Positions 1 to 5,750 of a DNA stretch of 6,921 nucleotides are shown here, in pieces. Positions within the stretch are counted from its first letter, which is position 1; each line of letters begins with the position of its first letter. Position numbers and translations under genes: made by a program. The DNA lies in contig JAICHN010000281.1 of NCBI GenBank assembly GCA_025924845.1, forward strand, positions 1 through 6,921. Direction: 5' to 3'. The stretch is from Chloroflexota bacterium. GTDB lineage: Bacteria; Chloroflexota; UBA5177; JANWHV01. The notes below the pieces were generated by a model. That model saw only the letters and a program-made list of their open reading frames with translations. It made no database searches and was not told the origin of the DNA.

Positions 1-119
1 CCCGCCGTCGCCAGCGTCTTGGTGATCGCCGCCGTCAAGGTCGTCTTGCCGTGGTCCACGTGCCCGATCGTTCCGATGTTGACGTGCGGCTTGTTCCGCT
101 CAAACTTCTGCTTGGCCAC
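1..119 (-). CDS. tuf: Elongation factor Tu, N-terminal part (runs off the left edge)
   Basis: EF-Tu is the GTPase that delivers aminoacyl-tRNA to the ribosomal A site. Only the first 39 codons are present; the gene continues beyond base 1. The translation starts [20 protein letters not shown] and contains the P-loop G1 motif GHVDHGKT (residues 19-26), followed by TLTAAIT, which is diagnostic of the EF-Tu family. The start is GTG at 117-119. It is preceded on the minus strand by an AAGGAG Shine-Dalgarno (128-133) with an 8-nt gap, and the family's universal MAKxKFER opening fixes this start. It lies downstream of three tRNA genes on the same strand, the layout of E. coli tufB, so co-transcription with them is likely. 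A hairpin at 196-247 sits in its leader. Some bacteria carry two tuf copies, and one copy cannot tell whether that is so here. Confidence 0.97.
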   Translation of the reverse strand, partial: MAKQKFERNKPHVNIGTIGHVDHGKTTLTAAITKTLATA

Positions 120-195
120 TCTATTTTCTCCTTCTCGATTCCCGGCGTCCCCGCTGGGCCGGATACACGGACCCCGTCGGCCGTGCGATCAGCGA

Positions 196-247
196 TTCGC
201 GGTGACGGAGCGTCCACCTTGAGGGGTGGCCCTCCACTCACCGCGAA
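196..247 (-). promoter_or_regulatory. Long hairpin in the tRNA-Thr/tuf spacer
   Basis: A perfect 10-bp inverted repeat (TTCGCGGTGA at 196-205 with TCACCGCGAA at 238-247) encloses two further helices: GGAG/CTCC (207-210 with 232-235) and CCACC/GGTGG (214-218 with 225-229) around a 6-nt loop. The result is one elongated stem of 19 bp with two small internal loops. It begins 20 nt after the 3' end of tRNA-Thr(GGT) and ends 77 nt before the tuf start. No T-run follows, so a classical intrinsic terminator is unlikely. An RNase processing site, an attenuator or a leader regulating tuf are possible; the role is inference. Confidence 0.6.
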
Positions 248-266
248 CTACAGATCGAATCTGGTG

Positions 267-338
267 AGCTCCAGGTGGGAATCGGACCCACGACCTCGCC
301 CTTACCAAGGGCGTGCTCTACCACTGAGCCACTGGAGC
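267..338 (-). tRNA. tRNA-Thr (anticodon GGT)
   Basis: A 72-nt cloverleaf. The acceptor arms are GCTCCAG/CTGGAGC with discriminator T, usual for bacterial tRNA-Thr. The D stem is GCTC/GAGC and the anticodon stem CGCCC/GGGCG with loop TTGGTAA, giving anticodon GGT. The T stem GTGGG/CCCAC is intact. CCA is not encoded. One oddity: the T loop reads TCCGATT, so the almost universal U55 of the T-psi-C motif is C. It is the last tRNA before tuf, matching thrT in E. coli. Confidence 0.95.
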
Positions 339-371
339 ACTCCGACGAATACCGCGCCGCCCGGCGCGGGG

Positions 372-453
372 TGGGCAGAGAGAGATTCGAACTCCCGAAG
401 GCAAAGCCAGCTGATTTACAGTCAGCCCCCGTTGGCCACTTGGGTATCTGCCC
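372..453 (-). tRNA. tRNA-Tyr (anticodon GTA)
   Basis: An 82-nt class II tRNA. The acceptor arms are GGGCAGA/TCTGCCC with discriminator A. The anticodon stem GCTGA/TCAGC carries loop CTGTAAA, anticodon GTA. There is a long variable arm, as expected for bacterial tRNA-Tyr, and a normal T arm with loop TTCGAAT. CCA is not encoded. It lies 33 nt from tRNA-Thr(GGT) and 55 nt from tRNA-Thr(TGT), and no tRNA-Gly is found in either gap. Confidence 0.96.
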
Positions 454-508
454 AGGATTCCAGGTTGTTATTCGCTCACGTATTGCCATGCCCACCCGGA
501 TGTACGAG

Positions 509-581
509 AGCCGACGATGGGACTCGAACCCGCAACCGGCTGTTTACAAAACAGCTGCTCTGCCAATTGAGCTACGTCGGC
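509..581 (-). tRNA. tRNA-Thr (anticodon TGT)
   Basis: A 73-nt cloverleaf. The acceptor arms are GCCGACG/CGTCGGC with discriminator T. The D stem is GCTC/GAGC and the anticodon stem GCTGT/ACAGC with loop TTTGTAA, anticodon TGT. The T loop TTCGAGT is normal, but the T stem GCGGG/CCCAT contains a G-T pair and a C50-A64 mismatch. CCA is not encoded. It is first in the cluster, about 40 nt downstream of the -10 box at 625-630. Confidence 0.95.
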
Positions 582-624
582 GTTGGGCGCAAGGGCACCC
601 GTCGACCACAACCTTGCGCATGAC

Positions 625-654
625 AGTATAGGCTGGGCTTTCTCGTCGCGTCAA
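625..654 (-). promoter_or_regulatory. Sigma70-type promoter of the tRNA-tuf cluster
   Basis: Read on the minus strand, TTGACG (649-654) and TATACT (625-630) are separated by 18 nt. Each hexamer matches the consensus at five of six positions. Transcription would start near 618, about 37 nt before tRNA-Thr(TGT). A promoter this close to consensus fits stable RNA and EF-Tu genes. The AT-richer stretch just behind it (about 660-710) could act as an UP-like element, but that is weak. Confidence 0.8.
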
Positions 655-689
655 GTCTCGCCCGGCTCCAAATCATGGTACTCTTTATC

Positions 690-707
690 TGGTAGCATTG
701 ACTACCA
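690..707. repeat. Small palindrome in the divergent intergenic region
   Basis: TGGTAG (690-695) and CTACCA (702-707) form a perfect 6-bp inverted repeat around CATTGA. It lies between the divergent tRNA promoter and the kinase start, and it overlaps a TTGACT hexamer (698-703) that could be a -35 box for the kinase; no good -10 follows at the right distance. The size and symmetry fit a dimeric repressor site, but no regulator can be named. Confidence 0.3.
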
Positions 708-769
708 AAACGCGGTAAGCTACGGGCACGGGAAGGATTCAAACGCAGCCGTTCCACGGGAGAAACCAG

Positions 770-2056
770 ATGACCGAAACGTGTGCTCGTTGTGGCTTGC
801 TCCACCCCGCCGGCGCGGCCTGTTTTGCCTTGAGCGCGCCTCCTCCGCCGGGCTGGGATGCGCCCGCGGTCGGAACACTGCTCGCGGGCCGCTATCAACT
901 GTTGCAGATCATTCATCATGGCGGCATGAGCGTCATTTATCTTGCCAATGATGCCTTCCTTCCAGGGCAGCATGTGGTGCTCAAGGAATTATCCCTCCCC
1001 GAGGGTACTTCGCCCGAGGAGCGGCGCGAGGCCGAGAGTTGGTTCGCGCGCGAGTCGTATCTGCTGAGCAGCCTGCGGAGCCCGCTTATCCCTCGGTTCT
1101 ATAGCGTCTTCCAAGAGGGCGGGCACAGTTACATCGTGCAGGAGTACGTGGCGGGTGAGAACCTGGATCAGGTCGTTCGCAGCCGCGGCCCCGTCCCCGA
1201 GGATATGGTGCTGTCGTGGGGCATCGCCCTCTGCGATCTGCTCACCTATCTACACGAGCGGATCGAGCCGGTAATCTTCCGCGATCTCAAGCCCACGAAC
1301 ATAGTCTGGCGGGCCGGTAGTTCGCGTGTGCCGGCGACCGAGACGTCCCTGGCGGTGGTGGACTTCGGCATCGCGCGTCCGTTTCAGCGCGGAGTGGTCG
1401 GCACGGTGATCGGCACCCCCGGCTACGCTCCGCCCGAGCAGTATCAAGGCCGGGCCGAACCACGCAGCGATATATATTCTCTGGGCGCCACGCTGCACCG
1501 CCTGCTTACCGGCTACGATCCCGAGCAAGGCGCTCCCTTCACCTTCCCGCCGGTGCGGCAGCTCGACCCCCGTATCTCGCCCGAGCTCGCGGCGGTCGTG
1601 GAACGCGCCGTGTGGCTCGATCCGGCCGGTCGCTTCGCATCCGCCATGGCGATGGGAACGGCGCTACGCAATATCGCCGCGACGCGCGGCATGGGCATGG
1701 GACCGGTGCGTGCCACGGGGCTTGCCCGGCGCCGCCCCTCATACGGAGGAGCGGCCTGGGTTGGACCCTTGATCGGCACCGCTCTGATCGGTTCGATGTT
1801 GTTCTCCATGGCCGGTAGTTTCTTCCGAGGCCCCGCCTCGCCCACGGTGTATCCATCTACCATGTTCGTGCAGCCGGCCCAGCCCTTCGATCAAGGCAGC
1901 TACGGCTACGGCCAGGATGGGGGCTCCTCGCTCTATGACAACGGATCCGGCGTCTATGTCGGGGGCGGCCCGGGGACGGGAGATTCAGGTATCTACTACT
2001 ATTACTCTCCGTCTACCCAGTTTCGGCACCACGGAGGATGGGGCGGCACACCGTAA
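770..2056 (+). CDS. Membrane-anchored Ser/Thr protein kinase (Hanks type) with N-terminal Cys/His knuckle
   Basis: The protein has 428 residues. A short knuckle C5-x2-C8-x3-H12-x5-C18 may bind zinc. The kinase domain spans about 41-305: glycine-rich loop GGMSVIY (51-57), ATP lysine K72, helix C glutamate E95, catalytic loop F170-R-D172-L-K-P-T-N177, D198-F-G, GTPGYAPPE (215-223), D234 and R288. All catalytic residues are present; F replaces H in the HRD motif, which also occurs in other bacterial kinases. One membrane segment (about 329-352) is followed by a tail of about 75 residues rich in Gly, Tyr and Ser with no known sensor domain, presumably outside the cell. Start ATG has GGGAGA (758-763) 6 nt upstream. 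It is transcribed away from the tRNA cluster and alone. It is probably a signalling kinase; substrate and signal are unknown. Confidence 0.93.
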   Translation: MTETCARCGLLHPAGAACFALSAPPPPGWDAPAVGTLLAGRYQLLQIIHHGGMSVIYLANDAFLPGQHVVLKELSLPEGTSPEERREAESWFARESYLLSSLRSPLIPRFYSVFQEGGHSYIVQEYVAGENLDQVVRSRGPVPEDMVLSWGIALCDLLTYLHERIEPVIFRDLKPTNIVWRAGSSRVPATETSLAVVDFGIARPFQRGVVGTVIGTPGYAPPEQYQGRAEPRSDIYSLGATLHRLLTGYDPEQGAPFTFPPVRQLDPRISPELAAVVERAVWLDPAGRFASAMAMGTALRNIAATRGMGMGPVRATGLARRRPSYGGAAWVGPLIGTALIGSMLFSMAGSFFRGPASPTVYPSTMFVQPAQPFDQGSYGYGQDGGSSLYDNGSGVYVGGGPGTGDSGIYYYYSPSTQFRHHGGWGGTP

Positions 2057-2078
2057 GCGGGCCGGGCGGCCGGTCCGC
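2057..2078. terminator. GC-rich hairpin between convergent genes
   Basis: GCGGGCCGG (2057-2065) pairs with CCGGTCCGC (2070-2078) through 9 bp including one G-T, with loop GCGG. It starts at the base after the kinase stop codon, and the convergent minus-strand gene ends at 2100. Only two T residues follow on the plus strand, so it is not a textbook intrinsic terminator. Its position suggests a shared transcript end, or 3' protection for both sides. Confidence 0.5.
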
Positions 2079-2099
2079 TTGATGCCGCCCACCGGTCGG

Positions 2100-2465
2100 T
2101 CAGTCCTTGATCACCGACATGGGGTATTCGTGCTCGCCTTCGTGTACCCACTGCCCATCCTTTTGTAGGCACACGAAAACCCGCCCAAAGCGATCTCGGT
2201 CAGCCTGGACGGCGATGGGCGGGCTGCCCGCGTAGGGATCGCCGATAGTGTAGGCATAGAAACGCTTGGCGATCTCCGCCTTTTTGCAGGATCGTAAATC
2301 CAGCCAACAATTAACGCCACTGGCGCCGGCGGACTGACAATACTGTTCGCCCTGGGGTGGAATAGGGCGAAGCGGGTTAGTGTTGTACTTGTCACACTGA
2401 CTGAGACTTTGGGTGATTCCCGATACGGAATCGGTGCCGGCGGGATGGAAGTGTGGGCAGCCCAT
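2100..2465 (-). CDS. Small six-cysteine protein of unknown function
   Basis: I do not recognise this 121-residue protein. It starts MGCPHFHPAGTDSVSG and has cysteines at 3, 24, 43, 53, 60 and 99, a Pro-rich stretch (31-38), and a C-terminal half that looks like a compact alpha/beta or beta domain (RVFVCLQKDGQWVHEG). There is no signal peptide or membrane segment. Start ATG at 2463-2465 was chosen because AAGGA (2476-2480) lies 10 nt upstream; the open frame itself extends into purH up to 2681, but that extension overlaps a core gene in another frame. It begins 35 nt after the purH stop on the same strand, so co-transcription with purH is likely. Paired cysteines suggest metal binding or disulfides. 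Coding status rests on the open frame, the start signal and protein-like composition. Confidence 0.7.
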   Translation of the reverse strand: MGCPHFHPAGTDSVSGITQSLSQCDKYNTNPLRPIPPQGEQYCQSAGASGVNCWLDLRSCKKAEIAKRFYAYTIGDPYAGSPPIAVQADRDRFGRVFVCLQKDGQWVHEGEHEYPMSVIKD

Positions 2466-2500
2466 ACGGGGCCTTTCCTTTCTCTTTCTCGATTCCGGGC

Positions 2501-4090
2501 TCAGTGCCGGAAGTGACGGACTTTGGTGAATACCATGGCGATGCCATGATTGTCGGCGACCTTGATCGATTCCTCGTCGCGAATGGAACCTCCAGGCTGG
2601 ATAATTGCCGTCACCCCTGCTTCTATGGCTCGTTGTACGCCGTCGGCAAAGGGGAAGTAGGCGTCGGACGCCAACACGCAATTGCGGGCTCGATCCTTGG
2701 CGTGGCGTACCGCCAGTTCTACGCTGTCCACGCGCTTCATCTGGCCGGCCCCTACCCCGACCACGGTCAGTTGACGGGCGAGCACGATGGCGTTGGATTT
2801 CACATGTTTGACCGCGCGCCAGGCAAAGCGTAGGTCAGTGAGTTCCTCTAGAGTGGGCTGGCGCTTGGTCACCACCTGCAGCTTGATGTCGTTGTCGTCG
2901 TTGCGCTGGATATCCTGGACCACAAAGCCGCCCGTCACCCGCTTGAAGTCCAGCTTGCTATCGGGCAGCCAATTGAACTCGCCTTTGCGCGGCGCGGATC
3001 GCTCACCCATGGCGATCAGGCGGATATCGCGCTTCCGTTTGAGCAGCTCCAGTGCGTCGGGGGTGAAATCCGGGGCGACAATCGCCTCATAGAAGACGGC
3101 GCTAATCGCCTGGGCCATTGCTTCGTCCACGATGCGGTTGACGCCCACGATTCCCCCATAGGCGGCCTGGGGATCCCCGCCGTGGGCGCGACGGTAGGCC
3201 TCGGCGATATCGGCATGACAGGCCAGGCCACAGGGATTGGTATGCTTCACGATGACCACGCAGGGTGCCTGCTGGAAATCGCGGGCCGCCATCCAGGCCG
3301 CGTCGATGTCTAGCAGGTTATTGAAGGACAGCGCGCGCCCATGCAACTGGCGCGCCGTGGCGAGGGTACGTAGGCTGAGTTCGTCCGTGGTAGGAACCGT
3401 GGTGTAGAATGCCGCGCTCTGATGCGGGTTCTCACCATAACGAAGGTCGGTGACCTTGCGCATCGGCAAGGTTAACGTCTCCGGAAAGTCCTCGTTCAGG
3501 GCATGGCGGAGATAGGCCGCTATATAACTGTCGTAGGCGGCGGTATAGGCCATCGCCTTGGCGGCCAGACGTAGGCCAATCGAATGGTCCTCGCCGGCGT
3601 CCCCTGCCCCGGCTAGGCACCTTTGCACCTCATCCAATACGGCCCCGTAATCGGCTGGATCGATGACAACCAGTACCTGAGAAAGATTCTTGGCGGCGGC
3701 GCGAATGAGCGCCACACCGCCGATATCCATTTGCTCCAGTGCTTCCGGGAGTTCTACCGTCGCCGCGCTGACCGTTTGCACAAACGGATAGAGATTCACG
3801 ACCACAAGATCGATCGGGGAGATCTCCATCCGGCGAAGCGTTTCCAGATGAGCTGGGTTGGAACGATCGGCCAGCAGGCCGGCAAATATCGTGGGGTGCA
3901 GAGTCTTGACGCGCCCGTCCAGAATCTCGGGAGCGCCGGTAAAGTCGGCGACGCTCGTAACCTGGACCCCTCCCTCCTGGAGCGCCCGCAGCGTACCTCC
4001 AGTCGAGATCAGTTCGACGCCGTTTTCCTGCAATGCGCGCCCCAGATCCACCAGACCGGTTTTATCGTAGACGCTCAGCAATGCGCGCAT
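2501..4090 (-). CDS. purH: Bifunctional AICAR formyltransferase / IMP cyclohydrolase
   Basis: PurH carries out the last two steps of purine synthesis. It transfers a formyl group from 10-formyl-tetrahydrofolate to AICAR, then closes the ring to IMP, in the cytosol. The 529 residues match the usual family length. The N-terminal cyclohydrolase (MGS-like) domain spans about 1-195, with STGGT (29-33), GRVKTLHP (59-66) and VVVNLYPF (96-103). The formyltransferase domain spans about 205-529, with RYGENPHQ (217-224), SFNNLLD (255-261) and the catalytic Lys-His in VKHTNPCG (K282, H283), YGGIVGVN and [11 protein letters not shown] (475-485). It ends in the typical VRHFRH. Start ATG has GGAGG (4100-4104) 9 nt upstream. 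The roughly 300-nt region upstream is rich in inverted repeats and may be a leader. No truncation or frameshift is seen. Confidence 0.98.
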   Translation of the reverse strand: MRALLSVYDKTGLVDLGRALQENGVELISTGGTLRALQEGGVQVTSVADFTGAPEILDGRVKTLHPTIFAGLLADRSNPAHLETLRRMEISPIDLVVVNLYPFVQTVSAATVELPEALEQMDIGGVALIRAAAKNLSQVLVVIDPADYGAVLDEVQRCLAGAGDAGEDHSIGLRLAAKAMAYTAAYDSYIAAYLRHALNEDFPETLTLPMRKVTDLRYGENPHQSAAFYTTVPTTDELSLRTLATARQLHGRALSFNNLLDIDAAWMAARDFQQAPCVVIVKHTNPCGLACHADIAEAYRRAHGGDPQAAYGGIVGVNRIVDEAMAQAISAVFYEAIVAPDFTPDALELLKRKRDIRLIAMGERSAPRKGEFNWLPDSKLDFKRVTGGFVVQDIQRNDDNDIKLQVVTKRQPTLEELTDLRFAWRAVKHVKSNAIVLARQLTVVGVGAGQMKRVDSVELAVRHAKDRARNCVLASDAYFPFADGVQRAIEAGVTAIIQPGGSIRDEESIKVADNHGIAMVFTKVRHFRH

Positions 4091-4125
4091 CGAGCCATTC
4101 CTCCGTGAGTTATCTTGTCGCCGTC

Positions 4126-4374
4126 CCTGTAAACCGATCTGGACCCGAGCCGGCTAACGATCTACCCCTCGTTGGGTTAGTGTACCGTGCGGCGGCCCAT
4201 GTTTACAGGTCGATGCCCGCAAGACTCGCTCCGGCCCCCGGTGAGAGGGGAAGCGTGGTCGACAACGATGGGGCGCGGCGCCGGGGCATCGCCCACGAAG
4301 CACGCGCCGCCGAATGCCCCAATTGGTGGTCCCCATCGTCTAACGGCACCCTGAGACCGCGGGAAGCGCGGCCT
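4126..4374 (-). ncRNA. Candidate structured RNA / leader upstream of purH
   Basis: The spacer between the small membrane gene and purH (4091-4397) holds no gene but four consecutive foldable units. First is an 8-bp hairpin with a 5-nt loop (4354-4361 with 4367-4374). Second is a 9-bp helix (4265-4273 with 4331-4339) enclosing two interleaved 7-bp helices (4275-4281 with 4304-4310, and 4283-4289 with 4314-4320), a pseudoknot arrangement. Third is a weaker stem closed by GTCGA/TCGAC near 4257-4261 and 4210-4214. Fourth is a 9-bp helix CCTGTAAAC/GTTTACAGG (4126-4134 with 4201-4209) enclosing smaller stems. It does not match the ZTP, THF, guanidine or purine riboswitch cores as I know them. GC-rich DNA gives chance pairing, so this is a candidate only. 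Minus strand is assumed because both flanking genes are on it. Confidence 0.35.
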
Positions 4375-4397
4375 GTACAGACCCATCGCCGGCGTGG

Positions 4398-4565
4398 TTA
4401 GACTGACGAGTCGCGCCGCCGTAGACCGGAGATTAGATTGTAGGCCACGATGGCGATCGCCACTACCAACGCCAAATGGATAAGCCCGCCAAGCGCCCGG
4501 AACACGGCGAAGGCTACCCAGACGGCGACCAGCACGGCGATAATTCCCCATACTATACGGGCCAT
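4398..4565 (-). CDS. Small two-helix membrane protein, Lmo0937-like
   Basis: The protein has 55 residues: MARIVWGIIAVLVAVWVAFA, then a Gly-Gly-Leu-Ile-His turn (26-30), a second hydrophobic helix (31-46) and a basic tail ending SGLRRRDSSV. The pattern of a start with an aromatic/hydrophobic helix, GGxIH and a second helix ending in a basic tail fits the Lmo0937 (DUF5670) family of tiny membrane proteins of unknown function. Start ATG at 4563-4565 has AAGG (4573-4576) 7 nt upstream. The same frame is open back to 4862, but that N-terminal part has no protein-like character. It sits upstream of purH on the same strand and is divergent from the LuxR-type regulator. No function can be stated. Confidence 0.8.
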   Translation of the reverse strand: MARIVWGIIAVLVAVWVAFAVFRALGGLIHLALVVAIAIVAYNLISGLRRRDSSV

Positions 4566-4734
4566 TGCCCTACCTTTTTGTTGAGAGCCGAGATCGTCGC
4601 CCGACGCGACGACTGCCTGCCACTTCATGATGCATCGAGTATGGGTTCGGCGCAAGGTAGGCGAGTTTGAGCAACCGCGCGGATCCCGTTGTGCTGAACC
4701 TAGTACTTTGGGAAGCAAGTTCTCAGGCAGGGCT

Positions 4735-4760
4735 CCGCGGGGACGTCCCTTGTGGTCGCC
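4735..4760. repeat. Possible REP-like intergenic repeat copy
   Basis: On the minus strand the segment reads GGCGACCACAAGGG followed by the palindromic GACGTCCC. The string GGCGACCACAAGGG resembles the core of a widespread intergenic repeat whose spurious translation is GDHKGRP, and the frame here reads GDHKGRPRG. A single copy cannot prove repetition. Confidence is low. Confidence 0.25.
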
Positions 4761-4851
4761 GCTACGACTGCCGGCGGACGTACGCCAAGTTCTATTGGGA
4801 TGCCTCGATTGCGGTGCAATGTAGATCATAGAATTACGACCCCCGAAAACG

Positions 4852-4871
4852 TGAAGACGCAATGAAGACGC
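4852..4871 (+). repeat. Tandem 9-bp direct repeats before the LuxR-type gene
   Basis: TGAAGACGC occurs at 4852-4860 and again at 4863-4871, an 11-bp period that places both copies on the same face of the helix. They lie just downstream of the TAGAAT box and about 50 nt before the start codon. Such spacing is typical of tandem binding sites for response regulators; autoregulation by the downstream gene is a guess. Confidence 0.35.
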
Positions 4872-4922
4872 GAGGCGCGTAGATTCAGACCACCCCCCGC
4901 CGTAACGAGAGGAGGTCCGGTC

Positions 4923-5546
4923 ATGCGGGCTCTACTGCTGGAGACGGATCCTGCATACACGCGGATGCTTGCGCCGCTGTTCGTCATCGAGGATATCGAG
5001 CTTATGGTCGTTAACGCGCATGCGAAGTTCGTGCGTCTCGCTCCGGCCTACGATCTGCTTTGCATTGACGCCTCGACCGGTAACGAGGGCGATCTCGCGG
5101 CATGTGCCTGCACCATCTCGCGCCTTCAGGCGCCCGTGTACCTCTTTCACCCACGTGAGCTCGCGGTAGAGCGCCTCCAGTTGCTGGTCGACACCCGCGT
5201 TGTATGGCTGCCCGCGGACTTCAGGGTGCTTTCGATGCGCGAGAACCTCCAGTTGCTCAAGGCTGCTCATGAAGGTTTCAGCGTCCAGGAGTCGCCCAGC
5301 GAGCTGACCAGGCGCGAGCACGAGGTGCGGAAATTGATCGTTCAGGGACGCTCCTATCGCGCGATCGGCATCGCGCTCTCGATCAGCAAGAGCACGGTAA
5401 CGACCGTGGCGGGACGCATTATGCGGAAATTAGGAGTAAGCGATCGCAAGGAGTTGGTGAAATCGGCGCGGCGGACGACGACCGGTCTACATATGGTCTA
5501 CGCCATGCCGCCAGAGGAGAGAACGATAAATCTGAAGAGCGACTGA
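4923..5546 (+). CDS. LuxR/NarL-type transcriptional regulator with degenerate receiver domain
   Basis: The protein has 207 residues. The first 115 or so have the layout of a response-regulator receiver: ETD at 7-9 for the acidic pair and D49 in LLCIDAS for the phosphorylated aspartate. However, the switch Thr/Ser position is H76 (PVYLFHP) and the conserved Lys before the last helix is replaced (WLPADF, A98). The C-terminal LuxR-type helix-turn-helix spans about 125-182: ELTRREHEVRKLIVQG, YRAIGIALSISKSTVTTV, and IMRKLGVSDRKELVK. It should bind DNA as a dimer in the cytosol. No sensor kinase is adjacent; the Ser/Thr kinase lies about 2.9 kb away. Start ATG has AGGAGG (4910-4915) 7 nt upstream. 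Phosphorylation-independent or atypical control is inferred from the missing residues. Confidence 0.88.
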   Translation: MRALLLETDPAYTRMLAPLFVIEDIELMVVNAHAKFVRLAPAYDLLCIDASTGNEGDLAACACTISRLQAPVYLFHPRELAVERLQLLVDTRVVWLPADFRVLSMRENLQLLKAAHEGFSVQESPSELTRREHEVRKLIVQGRSYRAIGIALSISKSTVTTVAGRIMRKLGVSDRKELVKSARRTTTGLHMVYAMPPEERTINLKSD

Positions 5547-5750
5547 CAAATCGGATGACGGCGAAGCGCGAACGAACGACAAAATTTGCCCGTTTCGCAC
5601 GACAGACGGCGACCGTTGCTTGGGTGTAGAGTAGCGGCGGGCCAGGGATTAGCCCACACACGGGGAGCCACCCGTCGTGGGGTGATCGCCGACAAGTCAG
5701 TGCGGGGCTCTGACGAGGGCGGAAATCGTACGGGCGGAGGAGCGTAAGCC
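5547..5750 (+). other. Structured leader between regulator and secreted protein
   Basis: This 204-nt spacer holds no gene. A bulged stem GCGAACG/CGTTTCGC (5568-5574 with 5591-5598) follows the regulator stop and might mark its transcript end. Nearer the next gene are CACCC/GGGTG (5669-5673 with 5680-5684) and a two-part stem, CGCC/GGCG (5687-5690 with 5718-5721) enclosing GTCAG/CTGAC (5696-5700 with 5710-5714). The Shine-Dalgarno GGAGGAG (5736-5742) lies 8 nt before the ATG. No convincing promoter is seen. Confidence 0.35.

Larger units (their letters stand above)
4566..4922. other. Intergenic region between the small membrane gene and the LuxR-type regulator
   Basis: This is 357 nt with no convincing gene. 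It contains a perfect 10-bp palindrome GGGACGTCCC (4740-4749) inside a REP-like stretch. It also has a TAGAAT box (4829-4834, five of six -10 positions) with a TTGCGG (4809-4814) only 14 nt away, so a weak promoter at best. A pair of direct repeats lies at 4852-4871. The strong AGGAGG of the next gene is at 4910-4915. It probably holds the divergent promoters of both flanking genes. Confidence 0.5.

Noticed and set aside
51..623. 190-residue open frame on the plus strand across the tRNA cluster
   Set aside because: It runs antisense through three tRNAs and tuf; its length is explained by the GC-rich tRNA sequences.
717..769. T-arm-like string GGATTCAAAC upstream of the kinase as a fourth tRNA
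   Set aside because: No acceptor, D or anticodon arms can be built around it.
2466..2681. N-terminal extension of the six-cysteine protein into purH
   Set aside because: It overlaps the C-terminal codons of purH, a core enzyme, in another frame, and a Shine-Dalgarno supports the start at 2465.
4091..4397. ZTP, THF, guanidine or purine riboswitch, or RNase P/tmRNA/6S RNA
   Set aside because: None of the signature cores of these classes as I know them is visible on either strand; kept only as an unclassified structured candidate.
4566..4862. N-terminal extension of the small membrane protein to 154 residues
   Set aside because: The extra 99 residues have no start signal or protein-like pattern and include a repeat-like GDHKGRP stretch; the short form fits its family length.
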